Shown here in pieces: positions 26,899 to 36,039 of a stretch of 64,000 nt of DNA; within the stretch, counting starts at the first letter, position 1; each line of letters opens with the position of its first letter. The position numbers and the translations under genes were made by a program. Source of the stretch: Promicromonospora citrea (GTDB lineage: Bacteria > Actinomycetota > Actinomycetes > Actinomycetales > Cellulomonadaceae); NCBI RefSeq assembly GCF_013004695.1, contig NZ_JABEMG010000008.1, positions 1 to 64,000 on the forward strand, read 5' to 3'. Under the pieces are notes generated by a model that saw only the letters and a list, made by a program, of their open reading frames with translations, was not told the origin of the DNA and made no database searches.

Positions 26899-27615
26899 AT
26901 GGCAAAGCGCAGCAAGGCGTATCTCGCCGCCGCGGAGAAGATCGACAGCACCACGCTGTACTCGCCGCTCGAGGCCATCCGCCTCGCCAAGGAGACCGCC
27001 ACGGTCAAGTACGACGCCACCGTCGAGGTCGCGTTCCGCCTGAGCGTGGACCCGCGCAAGGCGGACCAGATGGTCCGCGGCACGGTCAACCTGCCGAACG
27101 GCACGGGCAAGACCGCCAAGGTCATCGTGTTCGCCAACGCCGCCAAGGCGGAGGAGGCCCGCGCGGCCGGTGCCGACGAGGTCGGTGGCGACGAGCTGAT
27201 CGAGAAGGTCGCCGGCGGCTACACGGACTTCGACGCGGCCGTCGCCACGCCGGACCTCATGGGCAAGGTCGGTCGCCTCGGTAAGGTGCTGGGCCCCCGC
27301 GGCCTCATGCCGAACCCGAAGACCGGCACCGTGACCATGGACGTCACCAAGGCCGTGTCCGACATCAAGGGCGGCAAGATCGAGTTCCGCGTCGACAAGC
27401 ACGCGAACCTGCACTTCATCATCGGCAAGTCCTCCTTCTCGGAGGCCCAGCTGCTGGAGAACTACGCGGCCGCGCTCGAAGAGGTCCTGCGCCTCAAGCC
27501 GTCGTCGGCGAAGGGTCGCTACATCAGCAAGGCGACCATGACCACGACGATGGGCCCCGGCATCCCGCTGGACCAGAGCAAGACCACCAAGATCGTGGAG
27601 GAGCTCTCGGCCTGA
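26899..27615 (+). CDS. rplA: 50S ribosomal protein L1
   Basis: A 238-residue L1 of the mobile stalk near the E site and, in many bacteria, an autogenous translational repressor of the L11 operon. The signature [20 protein letters not shown] (about 121-140) is intact. AAGGAGAGAA precedes the ATG. A strong terminator follows and the CHAT island begins right after it. Confidence 0.98.
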   Translation: MAKRSKAYLAAAEKIDSTTLYSPLEAIRLAKETATVKYDATVEVAFRLSVDPRKADQMVRGTVNLPNGTGKTAKVIVFANAAKAEEARAAGADEVGGDELIEKVAGGYTDFDAAVATPDLMGKVGRLGKVLGPRGLMPNPKTGTVTMDVTKAVSDIKGGKIEFRVDKHANLHFIIGKSSFSEAQLLENYAAALEEVLRLKPSSAKGRYISKATMTTTMGPGIPLDQSKTTKIVEELSA

Positions 27616-27636
27616 GCCGAGCCCACCAGGACCTGA

Positions 27637-27673
27637 GAAGGCCCGCACCCCCTCGGGGGTGCGGGCCTTCTTG
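27637..27673 (+). terminator. Intrinsic terminator after rplA
   Basis: GAAGGCCCGCACCCCC pairs with GGGGTGCGGGCCTTC around TCG, followed by TTGATT. It ends the secE-rplA transcript and marks the left edge of the accessory island. Confidence 0.85.
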
Positions 27674-27773
27674 ATTGGTTCTCAGTTCGATGTATCTAGC
27701 GGGGCCCTCGTCCCTCTTGTCTGATGTGCGGCGTCCTGCCCACGTCATCGGTCGAGGGAAGGAGGAGTGCCCG

Positions 27774-28526
27774 GTGGGCACTGTCTTTGACCTCCCCGGA
27801 CCCACTGCGTCGGTCGTAGACTCGGCTGGTCCACGTACTCCACGTCCGCTACCGGATGTGGAAACATCCGCCAGCAGAGAATCCCGTGGTGCAATGACAG
27901 GATCAAGGGAGGCCCTGCCCGACGTCGACGGGTCCGGTCTCACGCTCGGCGATCGTGCTGCGATCGCGCTGACCGAGTACCGCAACGGCAACCACCAGGC
28001 ACTCGGTGAGCTGGTCCGTGAGGCGACGCCGCTGCTGTGGCACACGGTGCGTGCCCAGGGGGTCGAGCACGACGCCGCCGAGGACGTCGTCCAGAGCACC
28101 TGGGTGGCGCTCGTCCGGCACGCGGAGACCATCGCCGAACCGAAGGCCGTGCTCAAGTGGCTGCTGGTGACGGCGAAGCGGGCCGCGTGGGAGGCGGTGC
28201 GCAAGCACCGCGACGACGAGAAGCGCCGCACCGAGCTCCCGGACGACAGTCCTGAGCACCCGACGTCGCTCCCCGCGAAGGATCCGCTGCCCGACGCGCA
28301 GGTGCTGAGCGACGAGCGCGACCGCATCCTGTGGTCGTCGCTCCAGCAACTTCCCAGGCGCTGCCAAGAGCTGCTGCGCCTGGTGTCGCTCGCCGACCGG
28401 CCGGACTACCGGTACATCTCGGCGGCGATCGGCATGCCGATGGGTTCCATCGGCTCGACCCGTGGCCGCTGCTTGGCGAAGCTGCGCACCATCCTCGACG
28501 AGCAGGGGGACTTCTCGTGGACCTGA
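27774..28526 (+). CDS. ECF-like sigma-70 family RNA polymerase sigma factor
   Basis: A 250-residue sigma factor. About 40 N-terminal residues precede region 2 (about 57-140; EDVVQSTWVALVRH, then LKWLLVTAKRAAWEAVRKH). Region 4 (about 185-245; LPRRCQELLRLV and SIGSTRGRCLAKLRTIL) is a helix-turn-helix, and there is no region 1 or 3, as in ECF factors. I chose GTG 27774 because AGGGAAGGAGG lies 7-18 bases upstream; ATG 27894 lacks a site. Its end overlaps the next gene by 10 bases. It heads the island with a protease and two CHAT proteins and is the likely dedicated activator of that module. Confidence 0.86.
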   Translation: MGTVFDLPGPTASVVDSAGPRTPRPLPDVETSASRESRGAMTGSREALPDVDGSGLTLGDRAAIALTEYRNGNHQALGELVREATPLLWHTVRAQGVEHDAAEDVVQSTWVALVRHAETIAEPKAVLKWLLVTAKRAAWEAVRKHRDDEKRRTELPDDSPEHPTSLPAKDPLPDAQVLSDERDRILWSSLQQLPRRCQELLRLVSLADRPDYRYISAAIGMPMGSIGSTRGRCLAKLRTILDEQGDFSWT

Positions 28527-29071
28527 CGCCGGAACGTAACGACGACGAGGCCGTGGGGCACCTCTCGTTCGATCCCAAGGGCGTGCTCGACGCCGGGGAC
28601 GGCGCCGTGCTGACCCGCCTCGCACGCCTGGTGGAGTCGGCCGACCCCGTGCCGGACGACCTCGTCGAGCGCTCGCTCTTCGCGATCACGCTGGCCGGCC
28701 TGGAGGCCGAGATGATGGAGGCGGTCTACCTCGACACGCCGCTGGCCGGTGTCCGGGGGGCCGCCGCCGCACGTGCCGACGACACCGCGCCCACCGAGGC
28801 GAAGACCATCACCTTCACGCACGACTCGCTGACCGTGATGATCAGCCTGTCGCCCGCACCGGGCGGCAAGGTCCGGATCGACGGCTGGGCGGCACCCGCC
28901 GCGGGCCTGTCGGTCGAGCTGCACCGTCCGGGCGCCGACGTCGTGACGGTCGCCTCGGACGAGGACGGGCGCTTCGCCTTCGAAGCGGTCGACCGCGGGC
29001 GGGCGAGCCTGGTGGTCCGCCGGACCGACGGCGGTGCCGGGGCGGTGAGCACGCCGGTCATCGAGCTCTGA
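28517..29071 (+). CDS. Sigma-associated protein with carboxypeptidase-regulatory-like beta-sandwich
   Basis: A 184-residue soluble protein without signal peptide or membrane segment. The N-terminal half has DPVPDDLVERSLFAITLAG (about 46-64), an alpha-helical stretch of the kind found in partners of ECF sigma factors. The C-terminal 80 residues (from about TITFTHDSLTV) look like a carboxypeptidase-regulatory-type Ig-like sandwich, with the motif DEDGRFAFEAV. GTG 28517 has GCAGGGGGA upstream and overlaps the sigma gene by 10 bases, so the two are made together. It could be an anti-sigma or adaptor for the sigma factor; no zinc motif of classic anti-sigmas is seen. Function is inferred from context. 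Confidence 0.7.
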   Translation: MDLTPERNDDEAVGHLSFDPKGVLDAGDGAVLTRLARLVESADPVPDDLVERSLFAITLAGLEAEMMEAVYLDTPLAGVRGAAAARADDTAPTEAKTITFTHDSLTVMISLSPAPGGKVRIDGWAAPAAGLSVELHRPGADVVTVASDEDGRFAFEAVDRGRASLVVRRTDGGAGAVSTPVIEL

Positions 29072-29165
29072 GCACGGAGCCGGACAACAGTCAGTAGCAC
29101 GTCAGGCCCAGCCACACGGGGTGGTGGGGTCCAGCAGGTATGCCCATCGATGGAGAGGTGTAGTT

Positions 29166-30632
29166 GTGAGTGAGTCGACGCCAGAGCGCGAGCTGCGGGT
29201 ACGGGACCATGCGGGAGGGTGGAGGCCGGTTCGGCGCCTGGATCCGACGGATGCACACTGTCGCCGTGACGTGCGGCTCGCGCCGACCAGGTACGTAGCC
29301 GACCGGTTGATCGTTCGAGGCTCTGCCGATGCGGACGATGGTCTCCTGAGGTTGCTGCGTGACCGTGCGGCGGCTCGTGGACTCTCGCTCGAGATCGAGG
29401 AGCTGCAGTCGGCGTCCATGCGGGCGGATGCTGCGCGTCCGGGCATGGCCGTGCACGTGTCTACCGAACGGGACGACGACGCGGACGTCTGGGACCTGTT
29501 CGACGACGTAGCAGCGCAAGCGGGTAGCGATCAGCGGAGGATCGGCCTCGACCATGTGCTGCAAGGGCACAGGGCGAAGCCAGGTGTAGGCGTTCCAGGC
29601 GACCGTGAGCCGTCCCTCCACGTCGGACCCGTCCCGAAGAGGTCCCTTGCCTCGGGCCCGACCCCGTGGCTCTCGGCTGACGGCGTCTCCCGGCCTGTGG
29701 TCGCAGTGGTGGACACAGGGATTGGTGAGCACCCGTGGTTCGATGGCGCACAGGTCGTGATCCGTGATGCACAGGTCGACGGGCGCCCGATCGGCACGTT
29801 TACGGAGAGCGAGCCGGCAGCGGCCCGCCAGCCGATGACGGAGCTTGCCCCGTATCTCGGCCACGGGACCTTCATTGCCGGGATAGTCCACCAGGTGTGC
29901 CCGGATGCGGCGATTCTGCCGGTGCGCGTCATGTATACCGATGGCGAGGTCCGCGAGTGGGACCTTGTTCGTTCGCTCGAGCGACTTCTGGAGTACCACC
30001 TGCGTGGCGTTGCAGGGACTGACGGCTACGCACCTGTCGACGTCGTGGTGCTTGCCATGGGATTCCAGCCTGAGACGTTCGATGACGACGACTACGAGGG
30101 GCTCCTTCGCGGTGTGCTCCGTGATCTGCGTCGTGCCGGGGTGCTTGTGGTTGCCTCAGCTGGTAACGACGGCCGGGAGCAGCCGGTGTTCCCTGCGGCG
30201 TGGGCGCCACGCGTTCGTCGGGTCGATGGGCGCGCCGAACCGCTCGATCCGCGTGACCTTCGCGCGAACTACACGCCGTTGCTGGTCGTCACTGCATCCA
30301 ACCCCAATGGGACGCTCGCTGACTTCGCGAACGACGGACCGTGGGTGACGACCGTCCGTCCAGGCACTAACGTGCACAGCACGATGCCGGTGACCGCGGA
30401 CGGAGCGCTCGAGCCACGACTGATCGGTGAGAACGGCCGTGAGTCGGTGGATCCTGACGACTTCACGGGTGGGTTCGCCACGTGGAGCGGTACGTCGTTT
30501 GCGTCGCCGGTCCTGGCCGGGGAGCTGGCCCAGCGTCTTCTCGACGGTCGAGTGGCAGGGCGCTCTGCCGGCCGGGTTGCCGCCGCATGGGAGGCAGCGC
30601 ACGAGGCGACGGGACTGCCGATCCCGTACTGA
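29166..30632 (+). CDS. Subtilisin-like (S8) serine protease, cytoplasmic
   Basis: A 488-residue S8 peptidase. The triad is visible: D183 (VVAVVDTGIG), H233 (YLGHGTFIAG) and S444 (WSGTSFASPV), with oxyanion N334 (VASAGNDG). About 175 residues precede the catalytic domain. No signal peptide or membrane segment is apparent, so it probably acts inside the cell, which is unusual for subtilases. GTG 29166 was chosen for GGAGAGG upstream. The next gene starts 16 bases after the stop. Its bases are less GC-rich than its neighbours, suggesting a separate origin. In this island it is a likely activator or substrate of the CHAT proteases. Confidence 0.88.
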   Translation: MSESTPERELRVRDHAGGWRPVRRLDPTDAHCRRDVRLAPTRYVADRLIVRGSADADDGLLRLLRDRAAARGLSLEIEELQSASMRADAARPGMAVHVSTERDDDADVWDLFDDVAAQAGSDQRRIGLDHVLQGHRAKPGVGVPGDREPSLHVGPVPKRSLASGPTPWLSADGVSRPVVAVVDTGIGEHPWFDGAQVVIRDAQVDGRPIGTFTESEPAAARQPMTELAPYLGHGTFIAGIVHQVCPDAAILPVRVMYTDGEVREWDLVRSLERLLEYHLRGVAGTDGYAPVDVVVLAMGFQPETFDDDDYEGLLRGVLRDLRRAGVLVVASAGNDGREQPVFPAAWAPRVRRVDGRAEPLDPRDLRANYTPLLVVTASNPNGTLADFANDGPWVTTVRPGTNVHSTMPVTADGALEPRLIGENGRESVDPDDFTGGFATWSGTSFASPVLAGELAQRLLDGRVAGRSAGRVAAAWEAAHEATGLPIPY

Positions 30633-30648
30633 TGATGACGAGGTGACT

Positions 30649-33261
30649 GTGGGGGCGACCACTCGCCAGGGACTGTGGGACGGGTTGTTCGAGCGGCTGG
30701 AAGTCGCGCGGAACCTGCATGCCAGGGCGAAGTGGTCGTCTGCCGAAGCGGACTTTCGCGGGCTGCTCGCCGACCTGGAGACAGAGGACGCGGACGAGTT
30801 GGGCCCGGAGGAGCGACAGCAATGGACCGAGCTGGTCGTCCGGAGCTATCTGGGATTGTCCAACCCCGTCTACGCGCTCTACGGATCCCTGGACCGGGCG
30901 CTCGCACTCTGCGACCAGGCCGCCGAGATCGAGCGAGCGTCTCCCGATCCCCGCATGGCAAGCCTGGTGCACGTGCAGCGGGGGGTTCTCCACTCGCGCG
31001 CCGGACAACCACTCCGGGCGTTGGGTGACCTGACACGAGCCCTGCGTGAGCCTGGTCTTGTGGACCATCGTGACCTCGCGACCACGTTCTTGAATCGCGG
31101 AGCCGTGCACTCGGAGCTCGGCGACTTCTCTCAGGCGCTGCGGGACTATGAAGCCGCGCTCAACCACGCCGAGGCGCTAGGGCACGCGCAGTTCGTCGCA
31201 TTCTCACTGCACAACGTCGGCTACGCGCTGTACACGCTAGGCGACCTGCCGGTGGCGCTTGACTCCATGGAACGGGCGGTCGCAGCGGACCCGAACTGGG
31301 ACGACGGCATCCCGGAGCTCGGCAGAGCCGAGGTCTTGTTCGAAAGCGGCCTGCTCGCAGACGCAGAACGGCTCCTTGACGATGCCGCTTCTCGGTTGTC
31401 CCATGCGGCGCTCAGGCTGGAGCACGCCGAAGCGGAGTGGTTCCGCGCGCGTGCTCTGCTCGGACTCCATCGGTTCGACGAGGCACGCGCGCAGGCCGCA
31501 CGAGCGAGGCGTCGGTTCGAACGCGCCGGTCAACGATCGATGGCCGCGCTCGCCGGTGTACTGGAGCTCGAGGCCCAGCTCATCGAGGCGTCGCGGGCAC
31601 CCACGAGACCGGACCGCGCCACGACCCGTCGACGTGCTCGCCAAGCACTGGCCGTGGCGGCCATCGGTGACGAGGCAGGGCCGACCCTGGGTTATCACCC
31701 CGGGCACTCCGCCCGGTTCGTGGCAGCGCGTTGGTTCGTGCTCGGGAGCGAGCTCGACGCGGCACGCGATGTTCTTTCCACACTGCCCCGCGTCCTGCCA
31801 CGGGCACCCCTGACCGTCCGGATCCAGCACTACACCGCACAGGCCGAGCTGGCCTTCGCTTCCGGCAACCGCGCCCGAGGTGTCCGAGCCGTCCGAGCGG
31901 GCCTTTCCCTCCTGGCCGACCACCGCAGCAGGCTCGGCGCCGTCGAGTCGGTCACGGCCGCAGCCGCGCACGGGGTCGACCTCACCCGTCTCGACGTCGA
32001 GGCCGCCGCCCGCACCGGTCGGCCGAGCGCGCTGTTCGATGCCGTCGAGCGAGGTCGAGCGACCTTCGCGGGCACCGGCAGGGTCACACCGCCTGAGGAC
32101 CCCGAGGCTGCCGCCCTGCTCACCGAGGCGCGCGGTCTCCTGGCCAAGGCGCGGGAGCTCGGTCCCGCAGAGGCCCGCGAGCGTGAGCGCCTGACGCGTC
32201 GTGCCGGCCGTATCCAGGACGAGGTGCGTGAGCGGTCCTGGCGGCACGCGGGCAACGCAGGCGCTGTGCAGCGCCCGGTCACCACGCAGGAGCTGCGCTC
32301 GGTTCTCGCCCGGCACGCCGGTACGTCACCGGTCGTGGCGAACTACCTGGTGATCGACGACGTCGTGCGCTGCGTCCGCGTCGACGCACGCGGCGTGGCC
32401 GCATACGACATGGGCCCAGCGGCGGACGTCACGGAGAGCGTCCGACGCCTGGCAGCTGACTTCGGTATGGCGGCCAACGAGCTCATCCCGGCACCTCTCC
32501 GTGCGGCGGCGCAGGCCTCGGCCGAACGCAACCTCAAGAGGCTGGACGATCTCCTTCTCGCCCCCCTGCGCGCCGACGGCGACCTCTACGTCGTCGGCCG
32601 CGAGCCGCTCCTGAGTGTGCCGTGGTCCGCGCTCCCGTCCCGCAGCGGCCTGCGCACCGCGGTGAACTCGTACGTCGCACGCGGCCGCACCGACGCCCGC
32701 CCGTCGGGCAAGCGCCGTCTGCTCGCCGCCGCGGGGCCGGGCGTGCCGCACGGCGCCGCCGAGGCGCGGGCGGTGGGGGAGCAGTGGGCCGGTGCCACCG
32801 TGCTAACCGGCGACGACGCCGTCACCGAGCGGGTGCGCACCGCCCTGGCAACCCACGACGTCGTGCACCTGGCCACCCACGGGCAGCACGACGCCGACAA
32901 CCCGCTCTTCGCGAGCATCGACCTCGCCGACGGGCCGCTGTTCGCCCACGAGCTCGACGGCACACCGCTGCCGGGGTCGGTCGTCATCCTCTCCTCCTGC
33001 GAGGTCGGCGGTTCCACGCAGGTGCTCGGTGGCGAGCTGCTCGGCCTCACGTCGGTTCTCCTGCGGCTCGGCGCCCGCGCCGTCATCGCGTCCGTCGCCA
33101 AACTTTCCGACGAGCTCGCCGCCCGCGTCATGCCGCGCCTGCACGCACACCTGCGCGAGACCGACGACCCGGAGGCGGCGCTGGCGGCGGCGCTCGCGGA
33201 CGTCGCACAGCCTGTGCCGCTGGTCTGCTTCAGCTCGGTCGAAGGGCTCAGCGCCGACTGA
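30649..33261 (+). CDS. TPR-CHAT protein 1 (caspase-like cysteine protease)
   Basis: An 870-residue protein. The N-terminal about 480 residues are helical TPR-type repeats (for example RDLATTFLNRGAVHSELGD, then FSLHNVGYALYTLGDLPVAL). The C-terminal about 300 residues form a CHAT domain of the caspase-like clan with H744 in HLATHG and C784 in LSSCEVGG as catalytic dyad. The TPRs would recognise a trigger or partner and release the protease. I chose GTG 30649 with ACGAGG upstream; GTG 30643 is an alternative. It is paralogous to the following gene, and its 3' third is more GC-rich than its 5' part. No substrate can be named. Confidence 0.85.
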   Translation: MGATTRQGLWDGLFERLEVARNLHARAKWSSAEADFRGLLADLETEDADELGPEERQQWTELVVRSYLGLSNPVYALYGSLDRALALCDQAAEIERASPDPRMASLVHVQRGVLHSRAGQPLRALGDLTRALREPGLVDHRDLATTFLNRGAVHSELGDFSQALRDYEAALNHAEALGHAQFVAFSLHNVGYALYTLGDLPVALDSMERAVAADPNWDDGIPELGRAEVLFESGLLADAERLLDDAASRLSHAALRLEHAEAEWFRARALLGLHRFDEARAQAARARRRFERAGQRSMAALAGVLELEAQLIEASRAPTRPDRATTRRRARQALAVAAIGDEAGPTLGYHPGHSARFVAARWFVLGSELDAARDVLSTLPRVLPRAPLTVRIQHYTAQAELAFASGNRARGVRAVRAGLSLLADHRSRLGAVESVTAAAAHGVDLTRLDVEAAARTGRPSALFDAVERGRATFAGTGRVTPPEDPEAAALLTEARGLLAKARELGPAEARERERLTRRAGRIQDEVRERSWRHAGNAGAVQRPVTTQELRSVLARHAGTSPVVANYLVIDDVVRCVRVDARGVAAYDMGPAADVTESVRRLAADFGMAANELIPAPLRAAAQASAERNLKRLDDLLLAPLRADGDLYVVGREPLLSVPWSALPSRSGLRTAVNSYVARGRTDARPSGKRRLLAAAGPGVPHGAAEARAVGEQWAGATVLTGDDAVTERVRTALATHDVVHLATHGQHDADNPLFASIDLADGPLFAHELDGTPLPGSVVILSSCEVGGSTQVLGGELLGLTSVLLRLGARAVIASVAKLSDELAARVMPRLHAHLRETDDPEAALAAALADVAQPVPLVCFSSVEGLSAD

Positions 33262-33305
33262 TCCGTCTGCATGTACACCGCTGACCTGCGCGGTTGCCCT
33301 CACCG

Positions 33306-33335
33306 GTGACACGCTGCCCCGTGCCCCGCTATCGT
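33306..33335 (+). promoter_or_regulatory. Candidate promoter of the second TPR-CHAT gene
   Basis: GTGACA (33306-33311), 18-base spacer, TATCGT (33330-33335) in the 120-base gap. It would let the second CHAT gene be expressed apart from the first. Confidence 0.35.
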
Positions 33336-33381
33336 TCCCGCCCGATACCCCGAGGGGGCACCAGGAGACAGGGGACGTGGC

Positions 33382-35979
33382 ATGTGGCCGGAACTGGAGG
33401 ACGAGCTGTCGGCCGCCCGGGAGCTCACCTCCCGGTCACGCCCCGGCGACGCTCTTCCCCGGTTCCGCGCCGTGCTCGACCGCCTGAGCACCGTCGACCT
33501 CGCCGACCTCGATCCCCCCGACCGGGAACGCTGGTCCGAGGGCATGGTCCGCGGCCTGGTGGGGGAGGCCGTCGCCGTCCACGCCATCGAGGACACCCTC
33601 GACAAGCCGCTCGCCCTCCTCGAGGACGGCGACGCCCGTGCCGGCTCCGCCCCGCCGCAGGCACGCCAGGTGTTCGCCGCCGTCGTCGACGGCGCGCGCG
33701 GGCTGCTGCTCCAGCGCGCCGGACGTCTGCACGAGGCCACCGCGGCCTTCGACCGCGTGCTCGCCCTCGCGGACCGGCTCCCCGTCCGCGACCGGGCGAC
33801 GGCCCTGCTCAACCGTGGTGCCGCGGCGATCGAGGTCGGCCGGCTCGACCGGGCGCTCGCCGACTTCGACGCCTGCCACGAGCTGGCCATGGGCGCCGAC
33901 CTCGCGAGCACCGCCTCGCTCGCCCTGCACAACACGGGCTTCGTCCGGTACGCGCTCGGTGACCTCCCCGGCGCGCTCCGGGCCATGGCCGCCGCCCGCG
34001 CCGTCGACCCCGAGCGGTCCGACGGCGTGCTCGACATCGGCCGTGGTGCCGTGCTCTACGAGGCGGGCCTGCTGGAGGACGCCGAGCAGGTGCTCACGCA
34101 GGCGATCTCCCGCATGGTCGTGCCGGGCCGCGCCCACCACCGTGCGGAGGCCGAGTACTTCCGGGCCCGCTGCCTCCTGGCCTTGCACCGGTGGGAGGAG
34201 GCACGCGCGAGCGCCGCGTTCGCGCGGCGGTACTACGTGGGCGTCGGGCACCCGCAGCGGGCCGCCATCGCCCGGGTGACCGAGCTCGAGGCGATCCTCC
34301 TGCCCGTCCGCCGCGGCGAGGCGCCCGTGCCCGCCGACGCGCGCCGGCGCGCCGAGCAGGCGGTCGAGGCGGCGGAGGCGGGGGACGAGGTCGACCCGCT
34401 GCTCGGTCAGCGCCCCGGGCTGACCGGCCGGTTCGTCGCCGCGCAGTGGTACCTCCTCGCGGACGACGTCGCGGCCGCCCGCGCCGTGCTCGACGACCTC
34501 CCCGCCAGGATCGACGAGGCCCCGCTGTCCACCCGCATCCAGCGGCAGACCGTCCTCGCCCAGATCGCGTTCGCCTCGGGCGACCGCGCGGCCGGCGTCG
34601 ACGCGGTGACCGCCGGCCTGGGCCTGCTCGCCGACCACCGCATGGGCCTCGGATCGCTCGAGTCGGTGACGGCGGCCGCCGTGCACGGCGTCGACCTGCA
34701 GTGGACCGACGTCCGCGCCGCGCTCGCCACCGGTCGACCCGACGAGATCTTCGAGGCTGTCGAGCGTGGCCGTGCCACGTTCGCGGGCATGGGCGGCACC
34801 GCGGCCCCCGACGAACCCGCCGTCGGCGCGCTCGTCACCGAGGCGCGCGGGCTCGTCGCCCGCGCCCGCGGACTCGGCGCCAAGGAGGCGGTGGCCGAGC
34901 GCGCCCAGCTGTTCGAGCGGTCGCGCCGGCTCCTCGCCGTCGCCCGCGAACGCGCCTGGCACCGCACCGGCGCCGAGGAGGGCGTCGTCAAGCAGCGCGC
35001 CGCACGAGCCGAGGAGGTCCGTGCGCTTCTCGCCGCCCGCGGCGACGGCGCCGTGCTGGCCGACTTCCTCGTCGTCGACGGCGTGCTGCGCTGCGTCCGG
35101 ATCGACGCGCACGGCGCACGGCTGCTCGAGCTCGGCCCGCTGTCCGACGTCACCGAACGCATCGCCCGCACCCGCGCCGACCTCGGCGTGTGCGTCAACG
35201 ACCTGGTGCCGCCCGCCCTGCGTGCCGCCGCCCGCCGCTCCCTCGACCGCAACCTCGCCGCGCTCGACGCCCTGCTCGCCACACCGCTCGAGGCCGCCGC
35301 CTCCCTGTACGTCGCGGGCCGCGACCCCGTCATCGGGGTGCCCTGGACCGCCCTCCCGTCCCGCCGCGGCCTGCGCACCACCCTGCGCACCTACGTCGCC
35401 CACGGGCGGACGCCGGCCCGCCCCGGCGCGCGCCACCGTCTGCTCGCCGCGCACGGCCCCGGTGTGACCCTCGGCGCGAGCGAGGTCCTCGCCGTCGGGC
35501 GCACCTGGCCCGGCGCGACCGTCCTCACCGGCGCCACCGCGACCGCGGACGCCGTCCGCACCGCGCTCGCCACCCACGACGTCGTCCACCTCGCGACGCA
35601 CGGCAGGCACGACGCCGACAACCCGCTCTTCGCGAGCATCGACCTCGCCGACGGCCCGCTGTTCGCCCACGAGCTCGACAGCACGCGCGTGCCCGGCTCG
35701 GTCGTCATCCTGTCCGCGTGCGAGGTCGGCGGTTCCTCGCAGGTCGTGGGCGGCGAGGTGCTCGGCCTGACGTCCGTCCTCCTGCGGCTCGGCGCCCGCG
35801 CCGTCGTCGCCGCCGTCGCCCCGCTCTCCGACGCCGCGGCCGCGCGCGTCATGCCGCGCTTCCACGAACACCTGCGCCGCACCGACGACCCGGAGGCCGC
35901 GCTGGCGGCCGCGCTCGCGGACGAGCCGGAGCCCGCGCCGCTGGTGTGCTTCGGGTCGCTGGAGGGTCTGGAGCGCTGA
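33382..35979 (+). CDS. TPR-CHAT protein 2 (caspase-like cysteine protease)
   Basis: An 865-residue paralogue of the preceding protein with the same layout: TPR-like helices (about 1-480; RATALLNRGAAAIEVGR, then LALHNTGFVRYALGDLPGAL) and a C-terminal CHAT domain with H740 in HLATHG and C780 in LSACEVGG. The CHAT domains of the pair are far more alike than the N-terminal halves, including 48 identical consecutive bases. This suggests a shared catalytic role with different recognition. ATG 33382 has AGGAGACAGGGGAC upstream. Base composition matches the host. It closes the island before the rplJ leader. Confidence 0.87.
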   Translation: MWPELEDELSAARELTSRSRPGDALPRFRAVLDRLSTVDLADLDPPDRERWSEGMVRGLVGEAVAVHAIEDTLDKPLALLEDGDARAGSAPPQARQVFAAVVDGARGLLLQRAGRLHEATAAFDRVLALADRLPVRDRATALLNRGAAAIEVGRLDRALADFDACHELAMGADLASTASLALHNTGFVRYALGDLPGALRAMAAARAVDPERSDGVLDIGRGAVLYEAGLLEDAEQVLTQAISRMVVPGRAHHRAEAEYFRARCLLALHRWEEARASAAFARRYYVGVGHPQRAAIARVTELEAILLPVRRGEAPVPADARRRAEQAVEAAEAGDEVDPLLGQRPGLTGRFVAAQWYLLADDVAAARAVLDDLPARIDEAPLSTRIQRQTVLAQIAFASGDRAAGVDAVTAGLGLLADHRMGLGSLESVTAAAVHGVDLQWTDVRAALATGRPDEIFEAVERGRATFAGMGGTAAPDEPAVGALVTEARGLVARARGLGAKEAVAERAQLFERSRRLLAVARERAWHRTGAEEGVVKQRAARAEEVRALLAARGDGAVLADFLVVDGVLRCVRIDAHGARLLELGPLSDVTERIARTRADLGVCVNDLVPPALRAAARRSLDRNLAALDALLATPLEAAASLYVAGRDPVIGVPWTALPSRRGLRTTLRTYVAHGRTPARPGARHRLLAAHGPGVTLGASEVLAVGRTWPGATVLTGATATADAVRTALATHDVVHLATHGRHDADNPLFASIDLADGPLFAHELDSTRVPGSVVILSACEVGGSSQVVGGEVLGLTSVLLRLGARAVVAAVAPLSDAAAARVMPRFHEHLRRTDDPEAALAAALADEPEPAPLVCFGSLEGLER

Positions 35980-36039
35980 CCGAGCCTCCGTGTGGCGCAG
36001 GCAACCGCCGCCGATGTCACGACCACGCCCGGCATCGTG

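Noticed and set aside
27774-35979. Type III-E CRISPR (Craspase) effector locus, because of the TPR-CHAT proteins
   Set aside because: No Cas genes, no repeat-spacer array and no gRAMP-like gene are present. Only the domain pairing is shared.
27674-35979. Integrated mobile element carrying the CHAT island
   Set aside because: No integrase, transposase, inverted terminal repeats or tRNA-type attachment site could be found at its edges.
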